NCBI RefSeq assembly: GCF_000226565.1 | Contig: NC_016041.1 | Coordinates: 3,286,001 to 3,350,000 of the forward strand | Source of the DNA: Glaciecola nitratireducens FR1064 | Lineage (GTDB): Bacteria; Pseudomonadota; Gammaproteobacteria; Enterobacterales; Alteromonadaceae | Direction: 5' to 3' | DNA length: 64,000 bases | Shown here: piece after piece, positions 17,217 through 25,848 of the stretch | Numbering within the stretch: the stretch's first letter is position 1 | Layout: every line of letters begins with the position of its first letter | Translations under genes and position numbers: made by a program | The notes under the pieces: model-generated | Seen by the model: the letters and a program-made list of their open reading frames with translations, nothing else | Told to the model about the DNA's origin: nothing | Database searches by the model: none

Positions 17217-17960
17217 TTATAGATAAGCAAGCTCAGTTGCATATAAAACATCCGTTGGTGCACCGTTAGGTGAGCCGCCTTTTGGCTCTCGGCTAACCGC
17301 GAGTGCTGCAATTTCAATTCTATCGAATTCAGCAGGTTTGGATAAATAGAATTCACCCGATTGCTGCATAACACCAATAGAAATAGGTGCACCTCCTGAG
17401 GCCGGAACAATCCAAAGTTGATAATCGTTATTTGGTAGTCTCGGCACCAATGAAGTCACTTTTACTCTTATGTCATTGGTAAGTACATCAATCGACCATA
17501 ATGTTTTTGCATCTTCATTACTGATGACCGCAAGGCTCTGTACCTGCTGCGGAGCGTCAAGCTCAATATTAGTTGACACTATCACTGCAAGAATCAATGC
17601 AGCAGCAGTTGCAACACCAGACCACCATTTCCAGACAATATTTTTGCCTTCGCTGCTAGCTTTGTCTTGCCTAATTTGAACTACATTATCTGTATTGACT
17701 GATTCAGTCGACTCCGCGGGTTCTTGACCAATAATACCTAAGCGCTTGCGTATGTTTTGTAAAACATACTCTCTTGGTTCAACGGGCTGCAGGTGTAATG
17801 CCATTTCATTTAAATGCGATTCCCAGTATTTTATTTCTTGGGCAATACGTTCATTTCCAAACTTTAGTGCTTCGAATCTCTCCCTCGCTTTACCTCTTAA
17901 GGTGCCAAGCACATACTCAGCCGCTAGCGCAGATATTAATTGTGGGTTGTTATAATTCAT
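17217..17960 (-). CDS. RskA-type membrane anti-sigma factor
   Basis: A 247-residue inner-membrane anti-sigma factor. An N-terminal cytosolic sigma-binding part (ISALAAEYVLGTLRGKARERFEAL, then WESHLNEMALHLQPVEP) leads to one membrane helix (WWSGVATAAALILAVIVSTNI) and a periplasmic domain with NDYQLWIVPASGGAPISIGV and AVSREPKGGSPNGAPT, typical of the RskA C-terminal domain. The frame runs 15 codons further upstream, but the ATG at 17960 gives an ATGA overlap with the sigma gene. The periplasmic signal it senses is not visible. It lacks the HxxxCxxC zinc motif of ZAS anti-sigma factors. Confidence 0.88.
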   Translation of the reverse strand: MNYNNPQLISALAAEYVLGTLRGKARERFEALKFGNERIAQEIKYWESHLNEMALHLQPVEPREYVLQNIRKRLGIIGQEPAESTESVNTDNVVQIRQDKASSEGKNIVWKWWSGVATAAALILAVIVSTNIELDAPQQVQSLAVISNEDAKTLWSIDVLTNDIRVKVTSLVPRLPNNDYQLWIVPASGGAPISIGVMQQSGEFYLSKPAEFDRIEIAALAVSREPKGGSPNGAPTDVLYATELAYL

Positions 17961-18487
17961 AGACCTAAACACCTCTGTAAACTTGTTAATCCTCTTCTGA
18001 TCCAACTTTTAATGGTGCCTAAAGGCAGATTTAAATGCGCCATTACTTCAGAATGCGATAGACCATTAAAATAAGCTAAATGGATTGCCTGCCTTTGCTG
18101 TTGCTCAAGCTCGTTCATACAACCTTCGATTTTAGCGTCATATGCAGGTGTCTCAGCTTCAGGCGATTCTATCTCACTGACTATGTCGTCGGATAATTCG
18201 TCCTCTTTCCTTACTTTCTTGCTGCGCAGCATGTCCAATGCTCGATATCGGATAATACTCACCATCCAAGTCAAGACCGTACCTTGACCTTCTTTGTAAT
18301 AATCAGCTTTATACCAAATGCTGACATAAGCCTCTTGCAAAGCTTCCTCGGCACTATCTCGATTTTTCAACATTTTCAGTGCGACCGCAAAAAGCTGACC
18401 ACTGGTGATATTGTAAAGCTCAGTAAAAGCTTGCTGATTGCCGTTCGCTACTTTCTTTAGCAATAACAACAGTTCTTCATGTTCCAT
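17957..18487 (-). CDS. ECF RNA polymerase sigma factor
   Basis: A 176-residue group 4 (ECF) sigma factor. Region 2 spans about residues 20-90 (FTELYNITSGQLFAVALKML, then DSAEEALQEAYVSIW and TWMVSIIRYRALDMLR, which reads the -10), and region 4 about 120-176 (HLAYFNGLSHSEVMAHLNLPLGTIKSWIRRGL, the -35 helix-turn-helix). An in-frame TTG lies 12 bases upstream, but TTGAGGA serves as the ribosome site for the ATG at 18487, which is chosen. The anti-sigma gene overlaps its end. It is likely self-regulated through the shared promoter motif upstream. It resembles the SigK/ChrR-partner groups. Confidence 0.92.
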   Translation of the reverse strand: MEHEELLLLLKKVANGNQQAFTELYNITSGQLFAVALKMLKNRDSAEEALQEAYVSIWYKADYYKEGQGTVLTWMVSIIRYRALDMLRSKKVRKEDELSDDIVSEIESPEAETPAYDAKIEGCMNELEQQQRQAIHLAYFNGLSHSEVMAHLNLPLGTIKSWIRRGLTSLQRCLGL

Positions 18488-18511
18488 AAAAATCCTCAAT
18501 TACATTTATAT

Positions 18512-18548
18512 AGCCAAACGAGCGAATCAACAAAGTGGATGCAAAAAA
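18512..18548 (-). promoter_or_regulatory. Autoregulatory ECF promoter of the sigma operon
   Basis: Minus strand: T-run, GCATCCA (18536-18542), 15 bases, CGTTTGGCT (18512-18520). Identical blocks and spacing to the DUF4331 promoter. It puts a start site about 20 bases before the sigma ATG. Confidence 0.85.
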
Positions 18549-18723
18549 CAAATGCAAACTTACAAATAGCATTTTAATGAAGAGGCTACACTAAAAAGTG
18601 ACCATTGGCACATTCAGTTGATATTCAGAAGTAACAGACTAAGATTGCCTTCAGACACAAACAGGTTGCCTATAGAGGCGATAAAAAAGCTGACTCTTTC
18701 GCCAGCAATTTATAAGGGAATAA

Positions 18724-18954
18724 CATGGCTATGTTAGAAATGCCAGTGCAAAATTCAACGCCTTATATCAAATAGGTCGAACTGCGGTTGTTACTAAAGA
18801 GAATACTGCAGCAGGTATCACCGCTATGGGTAAGCTGCAAATTCAGTCGGGTGATACAAAGGCCGCTACAGATTTACTGGCAAGCATTTCAGTCGCCGGC
18901 AATAAAGATCTGAAGAAGAACATTCATAAACTGAAAAAATGCTGTAAACCATAA
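18724..18954 (+). pseudogene. Possible remnant of a larger coding gene
   Basis: The frame from 18724 to the TAA at 18952-18954 is open for 76 codons with protein-like composition (RNASAKFNALYQIGRTAV, then AMGKLQIQSGDTKAATDLLA and a Lys-rich CCKP end), but no start codon opens it. The nearby ATG at 18725 is in another frame and stops after 16 codons. This could be the decayed 3' end of a gene whose start was lost by deletion or frameshift. The pattern hints at helical repeats, but I do not recognise the family. It might also be chance. Confidence 0.35.
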
Positions 18955-18979
18955 AACGCAACTACATTTCACGAGTTAA

Positions 18980-19008
18980 TCACCGGCAGTATACGATTAT
19001 GCCGGTGA
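18980..19008. terminator. Hairpin downstream of panP
   Basis: A perfect 9-bp stem TCACCGGCA (18980-18988) with TGCCGGTGA (19000-19008), 11-base loop. On the minus strand it lies 41 bases after the panP stop. The T content after it is low on both strands, so its efficiency is uncertain. Confidence 0.45.
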
Positions 19009-19049
19009 CACACTTTGTTAGAATTTTTGCAGTAAAAACAAGAGCAGAA

Positions 19050-20672
19050 CTATGCTATTTTTGTGCTTAGATTTGTAGAAAGCGAATTCCAAATTCTATT
19101 ATTACTAGCAATTTCTATTTGCTCTTCAAGGATATCAGACAGATGCTCCTTAGTGGTCAACGGGTTAGCCAATACCACGCGAAAAACGGTAATAACCTCT
19201 CCGTTGTATTTCTCAATTTCAATGCGCGTTCTTGATACAAACGACTTGCCCGCTTCCCGCTGCTGCTTTTGCACCGATACAGTCAAACTGTCTAACTTTT
19301 TATTGATATTTGCAATATCAGATACAGGCATATTCTCCAAACCGGACAATGTTTGTGGTCTAAGTCGGTAGGTCAATAAAGATAAAGTGGGCTGTGTAGT
19401 AAGCTCAAAGTCGGGGTGCGCATTAATCATCGCAGCAAATTCAAGCGCTAACTCAATGCTTTTGTTGATAAGCAGCTCGTATCCTCGACGCCCTAATATG
19501 TGCAGCGAAGAATACACCATTAATGCCATGCCGTTGCGCGACCCTTCAAGCGTCGTTGCACCTAAATCTTTAGAGCCCTCACGAAGGATGTATTGAGCGT
19601 GATGACGAACAGCATTGCTGTGCTTTGGATCCTTGAATAAAGCCATGCCTGCGCCCATCGGCACGTACATTTGTTTATGCGCATCAATAGTGACTGAGTC
19701 TGCGTGTTCGATACCTGCCAATTTCCCACGGTAGCGCTCAGAAAACAAAGTTGCACCGCCCCAAGCGGCATCAACATGAAACCAACAGTCGAGCTCTTTA
19801 GCCACATCAGCAAGTTCATCTAGTGGGTCAACGTGACCTGTTTCGGTCGTACCCGCTACACCCACAATCGCCAGCAATTTATTGCCTGACTCTTGATAAG
19901 CCTTACCTAATCTCAATGCTTGATGCGGGTCGAGCTTTTGTGTGGGGCTGTGTACCGTAAGCATATTATTGCGACCAATGCCCAGTACGTCGACCGTTTT
20001 GGACAGTGAATAATGTCCACGGTTAGACGACATCACACCAATATTGTCGTAGCCATAATGACGATAAGCTGCAGCTAAACCTGCTTTTGCGACACCAGGA
20101 AACTTACCATCAGCGGAGAAAAGTTGGTTTCGAGCAACCCAAAGTGCAGTTATGTTTGCTACCGTGCCGCCAGAACAGAAGGATCCTAATGAATGATCCG
20201 CACTATGCAGATAATCCTCATAAAATTTATCATCTTGCTGATAAATCAAATTATGCATCATGCCAAGCGTTTGTCTTTCTAGTGGCGTGAATGCTTTAGA
20301 TGTTTCAATTTTGACTAAGTTTTGATTTAAACCTACTAATAATTTCGCTAGCGTTAGATGGAAATAGGGCAGTGCTGATGTCATATGACCAATGAACGTA
20401 GGAGAGTAAGTGTTCACCGAGTGTGCGACTAACTTCGTGAGTAGTGACTCCGCATGCTCAGAGACAAATTCTGGACTGTCAGGAACAGCAGCGCTGAAGA
20501 AATCTTTTTCAATTTCTTCTAAAGAGGTCTTCTTTGTGACCACATGCTGAGAAAGGAAATCCGAAATATTATCAGATAAATGCCTTTCTATTTTTGCTAA
20601 CGTTGAATCACTGTGCTCGGGCTTTGTAAAAACTCGAAATAGATGTTCTAAGCTAACTTCTGCTTTTGCCAA
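19050..20672 (-). CDS. panP: PLP-dependent aspartate 1-decarboxylase, PanP type
   Basis: A 540-residue group II pyridoxal-phosphate decarboxylase. PanP, known from Vibrio fischeri, makes beta-alanine from aspartate for pantothenate synthesis in bacteria lacking pyruvoyl PanD. Motifs include FCSGGTVANITALWVARN at about 166, FHVDAAWGG at about 299-306 with the PLP-contacting Asp, and TIDAHKQMYVPMG with the cofactor Lys at about 333. The start is TTG with AAGG seven bases upstream. It is cytosolic and transcribed alone. Glutamate decarboxylase-like activity cannot be excluded without biochemical data. Confidence 0.88.
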   Translation of the reverse strand: MAKAEVSLEHLFRVFTKPEHSDSTLAKIERHLSDNISDFLSQHVVTKKTSLEEIEKDFFSAAVPDSPEFVSEHAESLLTKLVAHSVNTYSPTFIGHMTSALPYFHLTLAKLLVGLNQNLVKIETSKAFTPLERQTLGMMHNLIYQQDDKFYEDYLHSADHSLGSFCSGGTVANITALWVARNQLFSADGKFPGVAKAGLAAAYRHYGYDNIGVMSSNRGHYSLSKTVDVLGIGRNNMLTVHSPTQKLDPHQALRLGKAYQESGNKLLAIVGVAGTTETGHVDPLDELADVAKELDCWFHVDAAWGGATLFSERYRGKLAGIEHADSVTIDAHKQMYVPMGAGMALFKDPKHSNAVRHHAQYILREGSKDLGATTLEGSRNGMALMVYSSLHILGRRGYELLINKSIELALEFAAMINAHPDFELTTQPTLSLLTYRLRPQTLSGLENMPVSDIANINKKLDSLTVSVQKQQREAGKSFVSRTRIEIEKYNGEVITVFRVVLANPLTTKEHLSDILEEQIEIASNNRIWNSLSTNLSTKIA

Positions 20673-20889
20673 TTTGCAACCTTACATGAAAACTTTCAGG
20701 GGCGAACTTTACCCCACTTCTACGTCAATACCAAGATACTGGATGTCACAAATATCAACAAAAGACGCTAAATTGATGTAAAAACACGCGAAATTATTGA
20801 AAACATTAAAGACTTTGCTGTTTAGAGCTGATATATATTGAACAGCTGGTGAAATTTCAGCCTAAGAAAGATCAACACGAGGTACTAAC

Positions 20890-21582
20890 ATGACTCATCC
20901 GCAGGTCGAAGTAGAATTCAAAATGGAGCGCGTCGTTCCTTACTTTCAACCCATCATGAATTTACAGAACAACCGCGTGTGGCGTTACGAATGTTTAGCC
21001 AGATTGCTGGGTGATAAAGAACATATATTTTTACCGAGTGAATTTTTGACTATTGTTGAAAGAGAAAACTGGAATACAGAGTTAACGCATCATATATATG
21101 AACAAAGCCGCCGATACTGTGTGCATCGCAACATGCCATGGAGCATAAACCTCAGCGAGTCGGATTTAAACGACGAGTCGCTAGTCGCATGGCTAATCTA
21201 CTCACATGAAAATACAAGTACGACCTTATTTGGCATTGAAATTTCGCATGCAGCGCTACAGAAGTACCTTCCCGTTATTTCCCACCTGCGCGAAAGATGC
21301 CCGAATTTGGCCATCATTGTGGATGACGTATCCACCAACAATGCAGCTTTAGAGCAAGCACTCACATTAAAAATCCAAGCGGTCAAACTATCTGGTGCAC
21401 TGATCAACAGTCTTACCATAGATAAACAATTACTGACTGACCTAGTGAAACTGTGTAAAACAAACAAGACGAAATTGGTAGCAGAACATATTGAAAATAA
21501 GCTTACATTGGCCTTAGTTCTCTCTATGGGCATAGAGTATGGCCAAGGTTTTTATCTGTCCTCGCCATCAGCCACTGTCTGA
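20890..21582 (+). CDS. Stand-alone EAL-domain protein with altered loop 6
   Basis: A 230-residue protein that is only an EAL domain (c-di-GMP phosphodiesterase fold). The signature is YECLAR in place of EALxR, INLSE, EISHA, VDDVSTN where active enzymes have DDFGTG, VKLSG, AEHIE and GQGFYL. All catalytic Glu, Asn, Asp-Asp, Lys and Gln positions seem to be present, but loop 6 is rewritten, which often lowers or abolishes activity. It may hydrolyse c-di-GMP weakly or only bind it. No sensor domain or membrane segment is present. Its 3' end overlaps the convergent trmB-like gene by 31 bases. Confidence 0.85.
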   Translation: MTHPQVEVEFKMERVVPYFQPIMNLQNNRVWRYECLARLLGDKEHIFLPSEFLTIVERENWNTELTHHIYEQSRRYCVHRNMPWSINLSESDLNDESLVAWLIYSHENTSTTLFGIEISHAALQKYLPVISHLRERCPNLAIIVDDVSTNNAALEQALTLKIQAVKLSGALINSLTIDKQLLTDLVKLCKTNKTKLVAEHIENKLTLALVLSMGIEYGQGFYLSSPSATV

Positions 21583-22283
21583 AGCTGCCAGCACTGCTGA
21601 CCCGACTCTGTATACTTGCGCTCAAATGGCGTAATGGGAACTCCGCTAACTTCTTGGATACTGCTTTTCACACCATGAATGCTCAACGCCTGCTGAAACT
21701 CTTCAAGGTAGGTTAGCCAATTACTTCTTACTTCAATATTCCTTGAACACTTCAGCAGAGCGATAAAGGCAGGACTCGCATGCCAGCGCTTTTGAACTTG
21801 CGCTTTTTTAGGGTATGGATTTGGATAGAATACGCATTGTTTGCTGATGGTCCACTTGGCGGTTGCTGAGCAGTCGGCAATTAAGCGCCAGAAATCATTC
21901 AAGTCAGCCTGAAAAACTTTGACGTTATCAGCGCTTTTATCGACAGCTCTTTCTGCTCTTATATCCGTACTTTCGTAGTCCTTTTTTCGCTTGTAATATG
22001 CATGCTTATCGAGTCGAGCCACTGACTTATCAATGCCAATAACCTTGGCATTTGGGTTTTGTTGCGCAAGCACAATCGTACTCTCGCCCACACCACAGCA
22101 TGCATCGATGATCACATCGCCCTGCCAGTTCCCCAGCCAATCGATAACCAGTTGGAAGGTCTGTTTAGTATGCTCAGCAATCGGTTTTTTAAACTCAGAC
22201 TGCCGATACTTATTCACAATACTGGTGAGGTCTTCATGCACGCCCAACTGATTGGTCGTAATTTCTCTTGGCCTCGATTCCAT
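21552..22283 (-). CDS. TrmB-like SAM-dependent methyltransferase
   Basis: A 243-residue Rossmann methyltransferase. IIDACCGVGESTIVLAQQNP is motif I for SAM binding and VIGIDKSVARL follows. FYPNPYPKKAQVQKRWHASPAF is close to the FPDPWPKKRH...R motif of tRNA (guanine-N7-)-methyltransferase TrmB, and TPFERKY near the C-terminus matches TrmB's T.FE.K. The acidic Asp of PDPWPK is replaced by Asn here, so the target may not be tRNA G46. It could be a paralogue of a genuine trmB elsewhere in the genome. Its ATG shares one base with the yadH stop (TAATG), so it is translationally coupled to the ABC exporter genes. Confidence 0.75.
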   Translation of the reverse strand: MESRPREITTNQLGVHEDLTSIVNKYRQSEFKKPIAEHTKQTFQLVIDWLGNWQGDVIIDACCGVGESTIVLAQQNPNAKVIGIDKSVARLDKHAYYKRKKDYESTDIRAERAVDKSADNVKVFQADLNDFWRLIADCSATAKWTISKQCVFYPNPYPKKAQVQKRWHASPAFIALLKCSRNIEVRSNWLTYLEEFQQALSIHGVKSSIQEVSGVPITPFERKYTESGQQCWQLQTVADGEDR

Positions 22284-23065
22284 TAGGTACGAATACCTGT
22301 CCCTTTGGACAACAAACGATAAGCGATCGCAAACAACACGACATTAGAGCCAATCAAAATACCCAATGCCATCAGGTAATTCACATCAGCGCTCCCCAAA
22401 AAACCATATCGAAATGCGTTGACCATATGATAAATAGGATTAACTAAAATAACGCCCTGCCAGAAGTCATTAAATACTGTTTCTAGCATTGATGCAGAGT
22501 AAAAAACGCCTCCAAGATAAGTAAGAGGAGTTAAAACAAAGGTAGGTATAATACTAATATCGTCGAAACTTTTCGCATAAATACCATTGATTAAGCCGGC
22601 CGTTGAAAACAGGACGGAGGTTAATAAAATGGTCAGAATGATTATGCCGTAGTGTGCAATTTTTATATCGACAAAAAACATCGATACAATAATAACGACA
22701 ACACCAATGATCGACGCTCTCGCTACACCACCGCCAACAAAACCCATAATGACAACCCAAGTTGGGACTGGGGCAACTAGTATTTCTTCAACATTACGTT
22801 GAAATTTAGCACTGAAAAAGGAAGACGAAACGTTCGAATATGAGTTTGTGATCACGGCCATCATAATCAAACCAGGAACGATAAACTCCATGTAACTAGA
22901 ACCGTCAATTGGGCCAATCCTATCACCAATAAGCTTACCAAAAATGACAAAATATAAGGACATTGTGATGGCAGGCGGGACTAATGTTTGGACCCATATT
23001 CGCAGAAAGCGAGTGCACTCTTTAATCCAAATTGTTGAGAGCGCAGTCATATTACGATTACTCAT
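22283..23065 (-). CDS. yadH: ABC-2 type transporter permease (YadH-like)
   Basis: A 260-residue inner-membrane permease of ABC-2 type with about six membrane segments. It closely follows E. coli YadH in sequence: WIKECTRFLRIWVQTLVPPAITMSLYFVIFG, YMEFIVPGLIMM, SSFFSAKFQRNVEEILVAPVPTWV, FDDISIIPTFVLTPLTYLGGVFYS, and FRYGFLG. The frame opens ten codons earlier, but the ATG at 23065 (MSNRNMTAL) is taken; it overlaps the yadG stop by eight bases. It forms an exporter with the upstream ATPase. The substrate of YadGH is unknown. Confidence 0.92.
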   Translation of the reverse strand: MSNRNMTALSTIWIKECTRFLRIWVQTLVPPAITMSLYFVIFGKLIGDRIGPIDGSSYMEFIVPGLIMMAVITNSYSNVSSSFFSAKFQRNVEEILVAPVPTWVVIMGFVGGGVARASIIGVVVIIVSMFFVDIKIAHYGIIILTILLTSVLFSTAGLINGIYAKSFDDISIIPTFVLTPLTYLGGVFYSASMLETVFNDFWQGVILVNPIYHMVNAFRYGFLGSADVNYLMALGILIGSNVVLFAIAYRLLSKGTGIRT

Positions 23066-23990
23066 TGGTCGCTCCTTTTTCTTGATTTGCTTCAACTAAA
23101 CGTACAAATAGCTCTTCTAATCGATTCGACTTATTGCGCATACTCATTACCTGCACGTTTTGCTTGGATAACTCTTCAAACACAGGGTTTAAGCCGCTTG
23201 CTTTAGGTACATCGACCTCTAAGGTTTGATCGTCGTTAGCTCTGGACTCAAAGCCTTCGATACTGATTTTATTCGCGCCGGAAGCAATATCAAAAACAAA
23301 TGTTTCGACGTTAAGAGTGGCCAATAGCGCTTTCATACTCGTGTTTTTAACAATTCTACCTTTATCTATAATCGCAATATTTCGACAAAGCATTTCCGCT
23401 TCCTCCAAATAATGCGTAGTTAAAATAATGGTGATACCTTGTTCATTGATTTTTTTGAGGAAAGTCCACATTGAACGACGCACTTCAATATCGACACCCG
23501 CGGTTGGTTCATCCAGAATCAGCATGCGAGGCTCATGCATTAATGCACGGGCAATCATTAGGCGACGCTTCATACCGCCAGATAACTCTCTTCCTGCAGA
23601 GTTACGTTTGTCCCATAGATCGAGTTGCTTCAGGTATTTTTCTGCGCGCACTTTTGCTACCGAGCGAGGTACACCATAATACCCAGCTTGATTAACCACG
23701 ATTTGAAATAAGGTTTCGAACTGATTGAAATTAAATTCTTGCGGCACTAAGCCAATGCAACTTTTCGCGTTTACGATATCCGTTGCTAAATCATGTTCGA
23801 ATATTTTCACACTGCCGCTCGATTTATTAACTAGCGAGCTAACGATGCCAATTGTGGTTGATTTACCAGCGCCATTGGGGCCGAGTAAGGCAAAAAAATC
23901 ACCTTCCTCTACGGTTAAATCAATTCCTTTTAGCGCCTGCACTCCACCTTTATAGGTTTTTGCTAAGCCCTTTATATCTAATGCTTTCAT
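23058..23990 (-). CDS. yadG: ABC transporter ATP-binding protein (YadG-like)
   Basis: A 310-residue ATPase that powers the YadH-type permease. Walker A GPNGAGKST at about 41-49, Q-loop VPQEFNFN, signature LSGGMKRRL, Walker B MLILDEPTAGVD, and H-loop TTHYLEEAE are all present. The long C-terminal part with MRNKSNRLEELFV is as in E. coli YadG. The frame extends nine codons upstream, but MKALDIKG at 23990 has AGAGG a few bases before it. It is first in a three-gene unit with the permease and the trmB-like gene. Confidence 0.93.
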   Translation of the reverse strand: MKALDIKGLAKTYKGGVQALKGIDLTVEEGDFFALLGPNGAGKSTTIGIVSSLVNKSSGSVKIFEHDLATDIVNAKSCIGLVPQEFNFNQFETLFQIVVNQAGYYGVPRSVAKVRAEKYLKQLDLWDKRNSAGRELSGGMKRRLMIARALMHEPRMLILDEPTAGVDIEVRRSMWTFLKKINEQGITIILTTHYLEEAEMLCRNIAIIDKGRIVKNTSMKALLATLNVETFVFDIASGANKISIEGFESRANDDQTLEVDVPKASGLNPVFEELSKQNVQVMSMRNKSNRLEELFVRLVEANQEKGATNE

Positions 23991-24110
23991 TCTGCCTCTC
24001 AAGCCATTTTCACACACGTGAATACAGGTGTTTTACGCTCATGGTAAAAAGTGGCGGTATTATGCCAAAATTCGAGGCAAAAAGTTACACCTTAAAAGAA
24101 TAAGATAAAT

Positions 24111-24131
24111 GGGCAGCGCTTAGCGCTGCCC
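24111..24131 (-). terminator. Terminator-like hairpin after nhaD
   Basis: A perfect 9-bp stem GGGCAGCGC (24111-24119) with GCGCTGCCC (24123-24131), 3-base loop. It lies 25 bases past the nhaD stop on the minus strand and is followed by a T-rich but broken stretch. Confidence 0.6.
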
Positions 24132-24155
24132 TACTTAGAAAAAAGTGAGTGAGAA

Positions 24156-25580
24156 CTAGCCATTTAATAGCATGTGCACCGCTATGCTAGCGGCATAACC
24201 TAGGGCAATTGCTGGAGTCCATTTTAAATGCACGAAGAACGTGTAGTGACCGCGAGCCTGCCCCATTAGCGCGACACCCGCCGCTGAGCCAATGGATAGC
24301 AAACTACCGCCAACGCCAGCGGTTAATGTGACCAGCAACCACTGCACCTCGCTCATTTCAGGGTTCATTGTTAATACTGCAAACATCACGGGAATATTGT
24401 CGACGATAGCGGAAAGTATACCAACTAAGATATTGGCATTTAATGCACCCAATTGGCCGTACATAAATTCAGACGTTAAACCTAGATAACCCATAAAGCC
24501 TAAGCCACCAACGGCTAAAATAACGCCGTAAAAGAAGAATAATGTGTCCCACTCAGCCTGTGCTATTTTATTAAAAATATCAAATTTACCGTAACTCCCG
24601 TGCGGTGTTGAACCAGGAGAAGAATCTGGATCTTGTTCCCAATCTTGCTGCTGTTGCTTAAGGAAGAAAGCAAATAGCTTGAGATAAGCAAAACCCGTCA
24701 TCATGCCAAATACTGGCGGCATATGCAGCACCAAGTGAAAACTAATTGCGGTAACAATGGTCGCAAGAAACAAACCGACGATAACTAATCCTCCTTGCTT
24801 GATCTTGAATTTACGCGCATTCGTCTCACTTGAAGGTATGCCCTTGGGTAGGGCAAAGCTCATAATTACTGCAGGTACTATGAAGTTAACAGCGGACGGA
24901 ACAAACAGATCGAAGAAGGTCCAAAATTCAAGAATACCCTTTTGCCAAACCATTAATGTAGTGATATCGCCGAAAGGGCTAAAGGCACCACCTGCATTAG
25001 CTGCTACCACAATATTAATACAGGCTATGCCAATAAATTTAGGCTCGTCTTTACCTACTGCCATAACCACTGCGCACATAACGAGTGCTGTGGTTAAGTT
25101 ATCTGCAATTGGCGAGATAAAAAATGCGAGTATGCCCGTTAACCAAAACAAACTTCTGTAACTCAAGCCTTTACTCACCAATACATCACGCAAAGCGTCA
25201 AATACGCCACGCTCTAGCATCGCGTTGATATAAGTCATTGCCACCAACAAAAAGAAAAACAGTTCAGAATATTCTAGGAAGTTGTGTCTAATGGCTTGCG
25301 CGACAAGCTCGTGTTCGCCCTGCCCTAAGTAAGCGACCGCAATTAAGATCCAAATAATACCTGCAGCTAAAAGGACCGGCTTTGATTTTCGTAAATGGAG
25401 TTTCTCCTCCAAAATCACGAAAACATAGGCAATCACAAAAATAGCGATGGCAATAAAACCATAGCTAGTTGCCGTTAGATCCAAAATACTAGCGTCAATC
25501 ATTCCCGCAGTTTCAGACGCTTTAACGCCGAAACTCACACATAAAGACAGTAGCAGCATAACAACAACACGAAAACTCAT
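24156..25580 (-). CDS. nhaD: NhaD-type Na+/H+ antiporter
   Basis: A 474-residue polytopic membrane antiporter of the ArsB/NhaD superfamily, which expels Na+ or Li+ in exchange for H+. Typical NhaD parts are an N-terminal signal-like segment, FVILEEKLHLRKSKPVL, FISPIADNLTTALVMCAVV, NAGGAFSPFGDITTLMVW, and LSAIVDNIPVMFAVL. The paired DN residues of those last two kinds of segment are known to be needed for transport. An ATG lies 12 bases upstream, but GGAG precedes the ATG at 25580 at good spacing. It is typical of marine gammaproteobacteria. Confidence 0.92.
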   Translation of the reverse strand: MSFRVVVMLLLSLCVSFGVKASETAGMIDASILDLTATSYGFIAIAIFVIAYVFVILEEKLHLRKSKPVLLAAGIIWILIAVAYLGQGEHELVAQAIRHNFLEYSELFFFLLVAMTYINAMLERGVFDALRDVLVSKGLSYRSLFWLTGILAFFISPIADNLTTALVMCAVVMAVGKDEPKFIGIACINIVVAANAGGAFSPFGDITTLMVWQKGILEFWTFFDLFVPSAVNFIVPAVIMSFALPKGIPSSETNARKFKIKQGGLVIVGLFLATIVTAISFHLVLHMPPVFGMMTGFAYLKLFAFFLKQQQQDWEQDPDSSPGSTPHGSYGKFDIFNKIAQAEWDTLFFFYGVILAVGGLGFMGYLGLTSEFMYGQLGALNANILVGILSAIVDNIPVMFAVLTMNPEMSEVQWLLVTLTAGVGGSLLSIGSAAGVALMGQARGHYTFFVHLKWTPAIALGYAASIAVHMLLNG

Positions 25581-25848
25581 TAGAAACTCCATTGGTGTGA
25601 AAAACTGGGAACGATTGCCCGGCAGTTTCTTTTAGGATAGAGAAACAATCAAACTGGAATATAAGACCTTGGTCTAGCTGAAAGCGTTTAAGCGTAGAAG
25701 TTTACTACAATTAGATTTATCAATATGATTTTTATGTTTTTTTAATTGGTTTTTTGGGCATAAAAGAAATCAATATTGAGTATTGTTCGTAATAAACAGG
25801 GTACATCATTCTTATTTGATTTTAATTTTGCCGCATGGAGGACAGTAA

